DNA from: XN24 sp047921395
GTDB lineage: Bacteria > Pseudomonadota > Gammaproteobacteria > Steroidobacterales > XN24
Assembly (NCBI GenBank): GCA_047921395.1
Contig: JBLRWH010000036.1
Location: forward strand, 1 to 26,245
Direction: 5' to 3'
DNA: 26,245 bases
The notes beneath the pieces are model-generated. The model saw nothing but the letters and a program-made list of their open reading frames with translations. It was not told the DNA's origin and did no database searches. The position numbers were made by a program, and so were the translations under genes. Below, piece by piece: positions 7,409 through 17,127 of this stretch. Every line of letters starts with the position of its first letter. Position 1 is the first letter of the stretch.

Positions 7409-10400
7409 ATGCATCCGATCCTTCGCCAGCAGCTCCAGGCAGCGCTCGGGCAGGCCTCGCCGCAGTCAGCGCGGCTCGAGGCGCTGGTGAAGTCAGTGCA
7501 CCAGCAGTACCACCGCTACGAGAAGGAACTCTCTGCGCTGCAGGACAAGCTCGGGAAGGGCAACGCCGACCGCGCCAACGGAAGCGTTAACGGCAGCAGC
7601 GGCCACAACGGTCACGCCAGCACCGACAGCCTCACCACCAGCACAACGGCCAATGGCAACGGCGCCGCCAAGGCCCCGGCCGACGCGCTGTCGAGCTGGG
7701 AGCAGGAGGGCGACGAAGGGCTGCGCATCCTGCTCGACAACATCAAGGACGGCATCATCTCGGTCGACGGCCTCGGCCGCATCCGCTCGATGAACGTCAC
7801 CGCCGAGCGCATGTTCGGCCGCTCGTCCGAGGAGCTCGTCGGACAGAGCCTCGGCACGCTGCTGGTCATGCCCGGCGCGACCCGCGAGAGTGACTACCTC
7901 CGGGAACTGTCGCGCGTCCGGGAAAACACCCAGCTCGACCTGTCGCCCAGCACCGGCGTCGGACTGCGCGCCGACGGCCGCGAGTTCCCGCTCGATCTCG
8001 TCGCCAGCGCCACTGCGGTCAGCGGGCGCGAGATTTTCGTGCTCGCGGTCCGCGACACCACCGAGCGGCACGAGGCCGAGCGCGCGCTGCGCGAAAGCGA
8101 AACCCGCTACCGTTCACTGGTCGACACCGCGCCGGATGCCATCGTCGTGCTGGATCCCGTCACGGGCTGTTTTGCGGACGCCAACGAGAAGGCCCTGCGG
8201 TTGTTCCGCGTTGCGCGCGACGCCCTGCTGGCCGGCGGTCCCGCGACCTTCAGCCCGCCGCAGCAATCGGATGGCCGCGACTCGAAGGACGCGGTGCAGG
8301 ACATGATCCACTCGGCCATGAACGGGGCCGCCGACTGCTTCGAATGGCTGCACCAGGATTCGCGCGGCGACATCATCCCCTGCGAGATGCGGCTCGCGAA
8401 GATCGAGCTGGGTGGACGCGCCATGCTGCGCGCATCGATCATGGACATCCGCGCCCGCAAGCGCGCGGAGCTGCAGTCGGCCGGCGAGCGCACCATCCTC
8501 GAGCTGATCGCCGCGAACGCGCCGCTGCCCAACGTGCTCGTGGCGGCCGCCGAGACGCTCACGGCGATCGTGCCGTTCGTGCGCCCGGCGTTCTACGTGC
8601 TGGACGAGGGCGCCAATGCCTTGCAGCTGCTCGCGGGCCCCGGCCTGCCGGAGAGCTTTCGCGCGGCGGTCGAGCAGATCGTGTTCGCGGAGCTCGACCA
8701 ACAGTCCAAGCTCCTGTCGGGACTCGACGCGACCATCTGCATGGCCGACATCGGCACCGCGCCGGTGTGGGCCGCGCATCGCAACCTCGCCATCGAGCAC
8801 GGCTTCCACGGTTGCTGGTCGGCGCCGATCCGCGACGCCGATGGGCGCCTGCTCGGCGCATTCGCGACCTACCTGGCGGCGGAGAACGTCACGCTCACGC
8901 GGCAACTCGACCTGTTCGACCGCATGATCCGGCTCGCGGGGATCGCGATCGCCCGCAAGCGCGACGAGCGCGCGCTGCGCGACAGCGAGCAGCGCTATCG
9001 CGGCCTGTTCGAAAAAGTGCTGGACGGGGTCTACCAGGTGTCGGCGAACGGCCGTTTCATTGCCTGCAACCCCAGTCTCGTGCAGATGCTCGGCTATGAC
9101 TCAGAGGCCGAGATCATGGCGTTGTCAAGCGCGGCCGAGCTGTATGCCGATCCGGAGGAGCGCCAGGTACTGATCGAGGCGCTGCACCGCGAGGGCAGCC
9201 TGCGCAACGCCGAGCTGAGGCTGCGTCGCAAGGACGGGCGCGAGATCTTCGTGCTGGAAAATGCGCGCGTGATCTATGACGAGAACGGCGAGTCGATCGG
9301 CCACGAGGGCACGCTGTCCGATATCACGGAACGCAAGCTCGCCGAGCTCGAGGTGCGCGCCCAGCGCGAGCGCGCGCAGGTGACCCTGAATTCCATCGCG
9401 GACGGCGTCATCACGACCGACAACGCCGGCCGCATCGACTATCTCAACCCGGTGGCGCAGACGCTTACGGGCTGGCCGCTGGACGAGGCGCGCGGGCGCC
9501 CGGTCGGCGAGGTGATTGTGCTGCGGCACGACGTCGAGGGCCACGTGTTGCCGAACCCGGCCGAGGTCTGCCTGCGCGACGGCGAGGTCACCGAGGTCGG
9601 GCAGCATTCCGTGCTGGTGTGCCGCGACGGTAACGAGGTGCCAATCCAGGATTCCGCCGCGCCGATCCGCGACACGGCCGGGAACGTGTCCGGCGTGGTG
9701 CTGGTCGTGCACGACGTCAGCAAGGAGCGCCAGCTGCGCCGCCAGCTTGCGCACCAGACCGCGCACGACTCGCTCACCGGGCTGATCAACCGGCGCGAGT
9801 TCGAGGTGCGGCTGGAGAACGCGTTGCACACGGCGCGCGAGGGCGCCTCGCACGTGCTGCTCTACATCGACCTCGATCAGTTCAAGGTGGTCAACGACAC
9901 CTGCGGGCACAGCGCGGGCGACCAGCTGCTGAAGCAGGTCACTTCGCTGCTGCGCGGCCTGGTGCGGAGTTCGGACACCGTGTCGCGCCTCGGCGGCGAC
10001 GAGTTCGGCGTGCTGCTCGAGCATTGCGGGCTGGAGCAGGCCATCAACATCGCCGACGATATGCGCGCGGCGATCCGCGAGTTCCGCTTCGTGGCCAAGG
10101 AGTCGGCGTTCGAGATCGGCGCGTCGATCGGCCTGGTGGCCATCGGCGAGGATTCGGAGAGCATCGAGAGCCTGATGTCCGCGGCCGACGTCGCGTGCTA
10201 CTCGGCCAAGGACCTGGGCCGCAACCGCGTGCACGTCTACCAGCACGGCAGCGCGCCGGACCGGCACGCCGAGATGCAGTGGGTCTCGCGCGTGACGCGC
10301 GCCATCGACGAGGATCGTCTCGAGCTGCATTTCCAGCCGATCATCCCGATCGGCGAGAACGCGGACCGGCGCGGGCACTATGAATTGCTGGTGCGCATGC

Positions 10401-11071
10401 GCGACGAGAGCGGGCGCATGGTGCCGCCGAACGCGTTCATCCCCGCGGCCGAGCGTTACAACATGATGCCGATGCTGGATCGCTGGGTGATCCTCCAGGC
10501 GCTGGAGAAGCTGGTCTTCCAGCCGCAGAACGCGGTGGTCGAGGACGGCTACACGCTGGCCATCAATCTGTCCGGCACGTCGCTCAACGACGATAATTTC
10601 TTGCAGTTCGTGATCGCGATCATCGACCAGCACAAGCCGGCGCCCGGCGCGATCTGCTTCGAGATCACGGAGACGGCGGCCATCTCGAACCTGGCGCGCG
10701 CGGCGCACTTCATGAACGAGCTGAAGGCGCGCGGCTGCGAGTTCTCGCTGGACGATTTCGGCAACGGGCTGTCGTCGTTCAGTTACCTGCAGAACCTGCC
10801 CGTCGACTACATCAAGATCGACGGCAATTTCGTGCGCAACATCACGACGAACTACGTGCACCAGTGCATGGTCGATGCGATCCACCGCGTCGGCAAGGCG
10901 ATGGGCATCCGCATGATCGCCGAGCACGTGGAGTGCCGCGAGACGCTCGAGCTGCTCGAGCGGATCGGCATCGACTACGCGCAGGGCTTCCACATCGCCG
11001 TGCCCGCGCCCGTGTCGCGCTTCGCGCGCCTGGTGTCCCGGAAGGGGCCGCCGCTGCTGCGCCTCGCCTGA
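7409..11071 (+). CDS. Soluble PAS/GAF diguanylate cyclase-phosphodiesterase (GGDEF-EAL)
   Basis: A 1220-residue cytosolic c-di-GMP enzyme with no membrane segment. Order: a Gln/Asn/Gly/Thr-rich N-terminus (1-100), PAS (about 105-222), PAS (about 228-352), GAF-like (about 355-518), PAS (about 525-645), PAS (about 655-775), GGDEF (about 785-945), EAL (about 960-1215). GGDEF is intact at 862-866, with an I-site RSSD at 853-856 exactly five residues before it, so cyclase activity with product inhibition is expected. The EAL motif reads ELL (992-994). N1053, E1085, D1115/D1116, K1136, E1172 and Q1192 appear present, so the phosphodiesterase may also work. Four PAS and one GAF imply several input signals. 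It is monocistronic, behind a CRP-like promoter; AGGGGA precedes the ATG. Confidence 0.95.
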   Translation: MHPILRQQLQAALGQASPQSARLEALVKSVHQQYHRYEKELSALQDKLGKGNADRANGSVNGSSGHNGHASTDSLTTSTTANGNGAAKAPADALSSWEQEGDEGLRILLDNIKDGIISVDGLGRIRSMNVTAERMFGRSSEELVGQSLGTLLVMPGATRESDYLRELSRVRENTQLDLSPSTGVGLRADGREFPLDLVASATAVSGREIFVLAVRDTTERHEAERALRESETRYRSLVDTAPDAIVVLDPVTGCFADANEKALRLFRVARDALLAGGPATFSPPQQSDGRDSKDAVQDMIHSAMNGAADCFEWLHQDSRGDIIPCEMRLAKIELGGRAMLRASIMDIRARKRAELQSAGERTILELIAANAPLPNVLVAAAETLTAIVPFVRPAFYVLDEGANALQLLAGPGLPESFRAAVEQIVFAELDQQSKLLSGLDATICMADIGTAPVWAAHRNLAIEHGFHGCWSAPIRDADGRLLGAFATYLAAENVTLTRQLDLFDRMIRLAGIAIARKRDERALRDSEQRYRGLFEKVLDGVYQVSANGRFIACNPSLVQMLGYDSEAEIMALSSAAELYADPEERQVLIEALHREGSLRNAELRLRRKDGREIFVLENARVIYDENGESIGHEGTLSDITERKLAELEVRAQRERAQVTLNSIADGVITTDNAGRIDYLNPVAQTLTGWPLDEARGRPVGEVIVLRHDVEGHVLPNPAEVCLRDGEVTEVGQHSVLVCRDGNEVPIQDSAAPIRDTAGNVSGVVLVVHDVSKERQLRRQLAHQTAHDSLTGLINRREFEVRLENALHTAREGASHVLLYIDLDQFKVVNDTCGHSAGDQLLKQVTSLLRGLVRSSDTVSRLGGDEFGVLLEHCGLEQAINIADDMRAAIREFRFVAKESAFEIGASIGLVAIGEDSESIESLMSAADVACYSAKDLGRNRVHVYQHGSAPDRHAEMQWVSRVTRAIDEDRLELHFQPIIPIGENADRRGHYELLVRMRDESGRMVPPNAFIPAAERYNMMPMLDRWVILQALEKLVFQPQNAVVEDGYTLAINLSGTSLNDDNFLQFVIAIIDQHKPAPGAICFEITETAAISNLARAAHFMNELKARGCEFSLDDFGNGLSSFSYLQNLPVDYIKIDGNFVRNITTNYVHQCMVDAIHRVGKAMGIRMIAEHVECRETLELLERIGIDYAQGFHIAVPAPVSRFARLVSRKGPPLLRLA

Positions 11072-11074
11072 GAG

Positions 11075-11193
11075 TTGGGGACACTGCTCGGATCCAGGGG
11101 TTGGGGACACTGCTTGATCCCCGGTGGTGGGGACACTGCCGAAAGCCGGCTTTGAGCAGTGTCCCCAACCGGCCGTTTCGGCAATGTCCCCAG
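11075..11193. repeat. 26-bp repeat array 1 (GGGGACACTGC family)
   Basis: Three forward units start at 11075, 11101 and 11127 (spacing exactly 26), and two inverted units start at 11154 and 11179. Each carries a 15-nt core (TTGGGGACACTGCTC type) and about 11 nt of variable sequence. The third and fourth units form a long hairpin: TGGGGACACTGC with its complement, enclosing AAAGCC/GGCTTT. The array fills the gap between the GGDEF-EAL gene and the next gene. Confidence 0.85.
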
Positions 11194-11219
11194 CGGCCCC
11201 AGCGGGGTACACTTCCGTC

Positions 11220-12092
11220 ATGAGAAGGATTTCGGGCGGCACGCCCGGCGCCGACGCGGATGCCGCCTGGCAGATTGCCGGCGCTGCCGAGCACCATGTT
11301 CCATTGATCGGGGCCGGAGAGCCGCCCGCGTTCCATGTGCTGAACCCGCAGGGCCGGGCGCGCCTGCTGGTAGTGTGCGACCACGCGAGCCGCCGGATTC
11401 CCGCTGTGCTCGACAATCTTGGCCTCGACGAGCTCGCGCTCGGCCGGCACATCGCCAGCGACATCGGCGCCGGCGACGTCGCCGAACTACTGTCCGCGCG
11501 CCTCGATGCGCCGGCCGTGCTGGCCGGGTACTCCCGCCTGGTGGTGGACTGCAACCGCGGGCTCGGCGACCCGACGTCGATCCTCGCGGTCAGCGACGGC
11601 GAGTTCATTCCAGGCAACCAGGGCCTGAGCGACGCACACAAGGCCGAGCGCGCCCGGCAGTTTTTCCATCCCTACCACGACGCGATCGCGCGCCGGCTCG
11701 AGAGTTTCGCGCGCCGCGACATCGTGCCGGCCTTCGTTGCGGTCCACAGTTTCACGCCGATCTTCAAGAACGTCCGCCGCCCGTGGCAGATCGGCATCCT
11801 GTGGGACAAGGATCCGCGCATCCCGGTGCCCCTGATCGAGACGCTGCGCGCGCAGGGCATCGCGGTCGGCGACAACGAGCCGTATTCAGGCAAGGCGCCC
11901 GCGGACCACACCGTGGACTATCACGCCGAGGGCGGCGGCCTGCCCCATGTTTCCATCGAGATCCGCCAGGACCTCATCGATCATCCCGAGGGGGTCGCCC
12001 ACTGGGCAGGGATCCTCGGCAACGTGCTCGAGCAGATCCTCGCGGACGAAGACCTGTACCGGAAATTGGGGGAGACCGGAAATGGCCTATAA
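11220..12092 (+). CDS. N-formylglutamate amidohydrolase-family protein
   Basis: A 290-residue member of the N-formylglutamate amidohydrolase (HutG-like) family of zinc amidohydrolases. Visible family segments are LLVVCDHASRRIP (about 46-58), SRLVVDCNRGLGDPTSI (about 102), FVAVHSFTPIF (about 175), IGILWDKD and VSIEIRQDLI (about 245). The usual reaction frees glutamate from N-formylglutamate, but there are no histidine-degradation genes here. The gene overlaps the YbdK-like ligase by 11 nt, so an amide substrate linked to that ligase is more likely; this is inference. The ATG at 11220 is chosen because an upstream in-frame ATG (11124) lies inside the 26-bp repeat array and would translate it. 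Confidence 0.85.
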   Translation: MRRISGGTPGADADAAWQIAGAAEHHVPLIGAGEPPAFHVLNPQGRARLLVVCDHASRRIPAVLDNLGLDELALGRHIASDIGAGDVAELLSARLDAPAVLAGYSRLVVDCNRGLGDPTSILAVSDGEFIPGNQGLSDAHKAERARQFFHPYHDAIARRLESFARRDIVPAFVAVHSFTPIFKNVRRPWQIGILWDKDPRIPVPLIETLRAQGIAVGDNEPYSGKAPADHTVDYHAEGGGLPHVSIEIRQDLIDHPEGVAHWAGILGNVLEQILADEDLYRKLGETGNGL

Positions 12093-13227
12093 GGAACCGA
12101 GTTTCACGATCGGGGTAGAAGAAGAATACCTGCTCGTGGATTGCGAAACGCGCGACCTTGTCACCGACATGCCGGAGTCGATGATCGAGGACTGCGCGAT
12201 GGAGATGGCGGCAGGCGGCCAGGTCAGCCCGGAATTTCTGCGCGCACAAATCGAGGTCGGCACGAAGGTCTGCGAGAGCATCGCCGAAGTGCGCCAGGAG
12301 CTGGGGCGCATGCGCGAGTGCGTGCGCAGCGTGGCGGAGCGGCACGGTTGCGCGCCGATCGCGGCCTCAACGCATCCCTTCGCGCGCTGGCTCGACCAGC
12401 GCCACACCGACAAGGAGCGCTATGACAGCCTCGGGCGCGAGCTGCAGGCCGCGGCGCGCCGCCTGCTGATCTGCGGCATGCACGTGCACGTCGGGATCGA
12501 GGACGAGGAAACGCGCATCGATCTCATGAGCCAGTTCGCGTATTTCCTGCCGCACCTGCTCGCGCTGTCGTGCTCGTCGCCGTTCTGGGAGGGCGAGAAC
12601 ACGGGGCTGAAGTCGTTCCGCCTCACGGTGTTCGATGCGCTGCCGCGCACGGGCATGCCGGAGAACTTCTCGAGCTGGGCGGAGTATTCGCGGCACATCG
12701 ACGTGATGGTGGAGGCCGGGCTGATCGAGGACGGCACGAAGATCTGGTGGGACGTGCGGCCGAGCGCGCGGTACCCGACGCTGGAGACGCGCGTGATGGA
12801 TGTGTGCACGCGCATCGAGGACGCAGTCTGTCTCGCCGCGATCAACCAGTGCCTGCTGCGCATGCTGTACCGGCTTCGGCGCAGCAACCAGCGCTGGCGG
12901 ACTTACGCGCGCATGCTGCTGATGGAGAACCGCTGGCGCGCGATGCGTTACAGCTTCGACGAGGGGCTGCTCGACCTCGGGCGCGGTGCGATCGTGCCGC
13001 ACGAGCAGAACCTCGGCGAGCTGCTCGAGTTGATTCGCGAGGACGCGGATGCGCTGGGCTGCACCGCCGAGGTCGAGCACGCCTGGACGATTCTCGAGCG
13101 GGGGACGAGTGCGCATCGCCAGGTGGCGACTTACGAGCGCGCGCTGGCGGGGGGCGCGTCGCAGCGCGAGGCGCTCGAGGCGGTGGTGGACATGCTGGTT
13201 GAAGAGTCTCGGGTCGGACCATCGTAA
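12082..13227 (+). CDS. Carboxylate-amine ligase, YbdK/GCS2 family
   Basis: A 381-residue ATP-dependent ligase of the glutamate-cysteine ligase type 2 family. The N-terminal FTIGVEEEYLLVD (ATP/Mg-binding Glu cluster), SPEFLRAQIEVGTKVC, GMHVHVGIED (about 133-142) and WWDVRPSARYPTLETRVMD are hallmark segments. E. coli YbdK has weak glutamate-cysteine ligase activity, and the true substrate of many members is unknown. The ATG at 12082 overlaps the amidohydrolase by 11 nt, indicating coupled translation. The pairing suggests one enzyme forms and the other cleaves a related amide. The last residues RVGPS and the TAA come from the terminal box of repeat copy 5 (13212-13489). Confidence 0.92.
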   Translation: MAYKEPSFTIGVEEEYLLVDCETRDLVTDMPESMIEDCAMEMAAGGQVSPEFLRAQIEVGTKVCESIAEVRQELGRMRECVRSVAERHGCAPIAASTHPFARWLDQRHTDKERYDSLGRELQAAARRLLICGMHVHVGIEDEETRIDLMSQFAYFLPHLLALSCSSPFWEGENTGLKSFRLTVFDALPRTGMPENFSSWAEYSRHIDVMVEAGLIEDGTKIWWDVRPSARYPTLETRVMDVCTRIEDAVCLAAINQCLLRMLYRLRRSNQRWRTYARMLLMENRWRAMRYSFDEGLLDLGRGAIVPHEQNLGELLELIREDADALGCTAEVEHAWTILERGTSAHRQVATYERALAGGASQREALEAVVDMLVEESRVGPS

Positions 13228-13478
13228 GTTACTGCTAGATATAGAAAAACGTGGAAAAAATGCCCTGATTTCGCGCTTAGACTGCGGATTTCAGGCCGAA
13301 AATCGCGTTCTAAGGAAGGTTGGGGCTGCCTGGGCTAGCATGGCGCTCGGGACGGCCCGCCCCGCAGCATTCGCCAATACGCTGTTCTTAGCAGCGGAAA
13401 ATTGGGCGAAAATCCTGCTTCTAAGCGCGAGAAACCCCGTGTTTTTGGATGAAAACTGAATTGGATCAGAAGCTTGTG

Positions 13479-13489
<11 letters not shown>
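13212..13489. repeat. RAYT-associated inverted composite element, copy 5 (278 bp)
   Basis: Left box 13212-13220 and hairpin 13276-13314; right hairpin 13388-13426 and inverted box 13481-13489. The left interval is 54 nt and the right one 53. This is the shortest paired copy. It spans the whole gap between the ybdK-like gene and dusA, giving the first its stop and the second its likely start codon. Confidence 0.85.
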
Positions 13490-14435
<946 letters not shown>

Positions 14436-14443
14436 ACGGATGA

Positions 14444-14563
14444 TTGGGGACACTGCCAAAACCCACGTTTGAGCAATGTCCCCAACACCGGGCCGCGAGC
14501 AATGTCCCCACGCCCCGGTTCCGAGCAGTGTCCCCACCCCCCGGCATCGAGCAGTGTCCCCAA
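14444..14563. repeat. 26-bp repeat array 2 (GGGGACACTGC family)
   Basis: One forward unit at 14444 is followed by four inverted units starting at 14471, 14497, 14523 and 14549, each exactly 26 bp apart. The conserved core is GAGCARTGTCCCCA and the rest of each unit varies around CCGG. The first two units can pair into a hairpin. The array sits between the convergent dusA and M28 peptidase genes. Confidence 0.88.
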
Positions 14564-14570
14564 CAACCCA

Positions 14571-15986
14571 TCAACCTTCGGGGAATGCGCCGAAATCGGC
14601 CTCCACATTCGCCGCGATCCACACCACCGCGGCATACGCGGCCACCAGCTGCTTGAGCGCTTCGGGGTCGACCTTGTCGAGCGTGTCGTTGATGGAGTGG
14701 TGCACGTCGAAATAGGCGCTGGCGTCTTGCTTCAGCTCCAGCACGGGGACGCCCGTGGCGCGTAGCGTCGACAGGTCGGCGCCGCCCTTCGACGTGTTGG
14801 CGCCGCCCTCGATGCCCAGCGGCTCGAGCACGCCGCGCATCGCCTCGACCAGCGGCAACGCGGCCTCGCCGACGCCGCTGTTGAACTCGTAGGCCCGCCC
14901 GCCGCCGCTGTCCGACTCGATGCCCACGACGTGCCGCTGGTCCGACTCCAGCGCCGCCGCCGTGTACGCGCGCGAGCCGTCCAGCCCGGCTTCCTCGTTG
15001 GCGTACAGCACCACCCGGATGGTGCGCGACGGACGCCGCTGCATGAGCGCGATCAGGCGCGAAGCCTCCAGCAGCACCGCGACGCCGGTCGCATTGTCCT
15101 GCGCGCCCGGGCTGAGGTCCCAGGCGTCGAGGTGCGCAGCCAGGATCACGATCTCGTCCGGCCGGTCCGTGCCGCGGATGTCCGCGATGACGTTGGCGGA
15201 GCGCGCCGGCGGCAGCGCGCGGGCGCTCGAATGCAGCCACAGCGCCACCTCCTTGCCGCTGCCGAGTTGCCCCGCCAGCAGGTCCGCATCCGGGCCCGAC
15301 AGGGCGAACGCTGGAATGGGGTGCACGCCCTCGGCGAAGCGCGTCGTGCCGGTGTGGGCGACACGGTTGTTCGAGGTCCCGACCGAGCGGATCACGGCCG
15401 CCAAGGCGCCGCGCTCGGACGCGGCCGAGGGGCCGTGCACGCGCTTCTGCACCGCCGCCGTATAACCGGTGCCGTCGCGCGTGCGCTCCATGCGCTCGTC
15501 GATGAACACGATCTTGCCGCGCACCTGGCTGGCGCCCGCGGCCTGCAGCTCGGCGAGGCTCTCGAAGCGGATCACCGGCGCCTCGATCCCCGCCTCGGGC
15601 GTGCCGACGCTCAACCCGAGCGCGACGGCCACCAGCGGCTGCGGCCACGGGCGGGTGATGCGCACCTCGGCCCGGCCGCGCTCCCAGGCGGGCACCGTGA
15701 CAGGCTGCGCGCGAATGTCATCGAAGCCGAGGTCGGCCAGGTGGGCCAGCGCCCAGGCGACGGCCGCGCGGTCGCCGGCCGAGCCCGCCAGGCGCGGCCC
15801 GACCTCGGTGGTCAGCGACCAGGCATGCTGCCAGGCATCGCTCTCGGCGAGCGCCGTATCCCGGAGCGCGGCGGCCTCCTCGAGCAGGGCCGCCGAAGGT
15901 TCGGCGGCGGACGCCGGGGCGACGGCGGAGACGGGGGCGGAGCTCAGCAGGAACAACGCGAGCGCCGCGGTCGGGCAGCGGGACAT
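14571..15986 (-). CDS. Exported M28-family zinc aminopeptidase
   Basis: A 471-residue peptidase with a signal peptide (hydrophobic 8-27, Ala-rich cleavage near ASAAEP), so probably periplasmic or secreted. A PA-like inserted domain (about 130-260, containing VRGKIVFIDERM) precedes the M28 catalytic part. Zinc ligands and catalytic residues are visible in ILAAHLDAWD, GAQDNATGVA, YANEEAGLDG, GIESDSGG and DVHHSINDT. The family removes N-terminal residues from peptides, or glutamine carboxypeptidase-like substrates. It stands alone on the minus strand, converges on dusA across repeat array 2 and diverges from the methyltransferase gene. Start 15986 gives the signal peptide directly. Confidence 0.92.
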   Translation of the reverse strand: MSRCPTAALALFLLSSAPVSAVAPASAAEPSAALLEEAAALRDTALAESDAWQHAWSLTTEVGPRLAGSAGDRAAVAWALAHLADLGFDDIRAQPVTVPAWERGRAEVRITRPWPQPLVAVALGLSVGTPEAGIEAPVIRFESLAELQAAGASQVRGKIVFIDERMERTRDGTGYTAAVQKRVHGPSAASERGALAAVIRSVGTSNNRVAHTGTTRFAEGVHPIPAFALSGPDADLLAGQLGSGKEVALWLHSSARALPPARSANVIADIRGTDRPDEIVILAAHLDAWDLSPGAQDNATGVAVLLEASRLIALMQRRPSRTIRVVLYANEEAGLDGSRAYTAAALESDQRHVVGIESDSGGGRAYEFNSGVGEAALPLVEAMRGVLEPLGIEGGANTSKGGADLSTLRATGVPVLELKQDASAYFDVHHSINDTLDKVDPEALKQLVAAYAAVVWIAANVEADFGAFPEG

Positions 15987-16132
15987 GGCGGGGACTCCAC
16001 GATCGGCGGGGTGGCTTTCACACGAATGAGCGCTACTTTACACCAGCCAGCCCCGGCATCCGGCCCCCTGGGCGCCCTGCGGAGCCCCGCATTCCGCTAG
16101 AATGCCGGCCTTTCCACGGTGAAGGACGACCC

Positions 16133-17026
16133 ATGGCGGCGAAACGCGGCGGCAAGCAGGGCGGGAAGCAGGGCGGGAAGCAGGGCAACAGGGCCGGCAA
16201 AGGCAAGGACAAGCCGATCGTGCGCATGGCGGATCTTGCCGATCCGCACGAGCTCTACGAGGCTTCCGTGCAGAGCGTGGTGCACGAGGTCGAGTTCCTC
16301 GACGCGGCCTTCACCGAGCTGACGGGGCGCAAGGCGCTCACGCTGCGCGAGGACTTCTGCGGCACGGCGGCGGCGGCCTGCGAGTGGGTGCGTTCCGACA
16401 AGCGCCGCGAGGCCGTGGCCGTGGACATCGATCCGCAGGTGCTCGACTGGGGCCGCAAGCACCACGTCGAGAAGCTGAAATCGAAGCAGCGCGACCGGCT
16501 CCGGATCGTCGAGGGCGACGTGCGCACGGCCGAGACCGGCGAGGTGGACCTCGCGGTCGCCTTCAATTTCAGCTGGTGGACCTTCAAGACGCGGGCCGAG
16601 CTCGTGGGGTACTTCCGCGCCGTGCACGCGGCCCTCGCGGACGACGGCGTGTTCGTGCTCGACATCTACGGCGGCTCGGACGCCTACGACGAGCAGGAGG
16701 AAGAGACCGACTACGGCCTGTTCACCTATGTGTGGGACCAGCACGGCTTCGACCCGGTCAGCGCCCGCTACATCTGCCACATCCATTTCCGCTTCCCGGA
16801 CGGCTCCGAGCTGCCGCGCGCCTTCAGCTATGACTGGCGGCTGTGGACCCTGCCGGAACTCAGGGAACTGCTCGAGGAGGCCGGCTTCGCGCGCTCCTTC
16901 GTCTACTGGCAGGGCGAGGACGAGGAGGGCGAGCCCAGCGGGGATTTTGCGATCGTCAAGCGCGGCGAGGCGGACCCCGCGTGGATCGCTTACGTGGCCG
17001 CCGCCAAGCGTGCGCCGAAAGCCTGA
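16133..17026 (+). CDS. Class I SAM-dependent methyltransferase
   Basis: A 297-residue protein. The first 27 residues are basic and low-complexity, with GGKQ repeated three times (a 12-bp DNA repeat around 16150-16185). A Rossmann methyltransferase domain follows. Motif I is the unusual TLREDFCGTAAAACEW (about 69-84), then AVDIDPQVLDWG (acidic loop), GDVRT, and LAVAFNFSWWTFK as the motif IV region. The last third (YICHIHFRFPDGSE...WTLPELRELLEEAGF) is typical of small-molecule methyltransferases. The substrate is unknown. Shine-Dalgarno AGGA lies seven nt before the ATG, and a TAGAAT -10-like hexamer occurs near 16097. Later starts could remove the basic tail, but the ribosome site supports 16133. 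Confidence 0.85.
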   Translation: MAAKRGGKQGGKQGGKQGNRAGKGKDKPIVRMADLADPHELYEASVQSVVHEVEFLDAAFTELTGRKALTLREDFCGTAAAACEWVRSDKRREAVAVDIDPQVLDWGRKHHVEKLKSKQRDRLRIVEGDVRTAETGEVDLAVAFNFSWWTFKTRAELVGYFRAVHAALADDGVFVLDIYGGSDAYDEQEEETDYGLFTYVWDQHGFDPVSARYICHIHFRFPDGSELPRAFSYDWRLWTLPELRELLEEAGFARSFVYWQGEDEEGEPSGDFAIVKRGEADPAWIAYVAAAKRAPKA

Positions 17027-17043
17027 TGGGCGCGCTTCCCAAG

Positions 17044-17073
17044 TTGATTGCCGTCCGGCGCAGCGAGTATGCT
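17044..17073 (+). promoter_or_regulatory. Candidate sigma-70 promoter of the cyclase operon
   Basis: TTGATT (17044-17049), an 18-nt spacer and TATGCT (17068-17073) lie about 55 bp before the cyclase start codon. Confidence 0.5.
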
Positions 17074-17127
17074 TCGAACGGATATGCCCCCTCCCGGGCG
17101 CATCGCGCTAAATAGGACCGAGGAGAC

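Noticed and set aside
11124..11219. N-terminal extension of the amidohydrolase
   Set aside because: It would translate the 26-bp repeat array; family similarity begins after the ATG at 11220.
9125..11641. Very long antisense frames opposite the GGDEF-EAL, typA and mrcB genes
   Set aside because: They arise from the GC-rich codon pattern of the real genes and have Arg/Ala/His-rich composition without recognisable domains.
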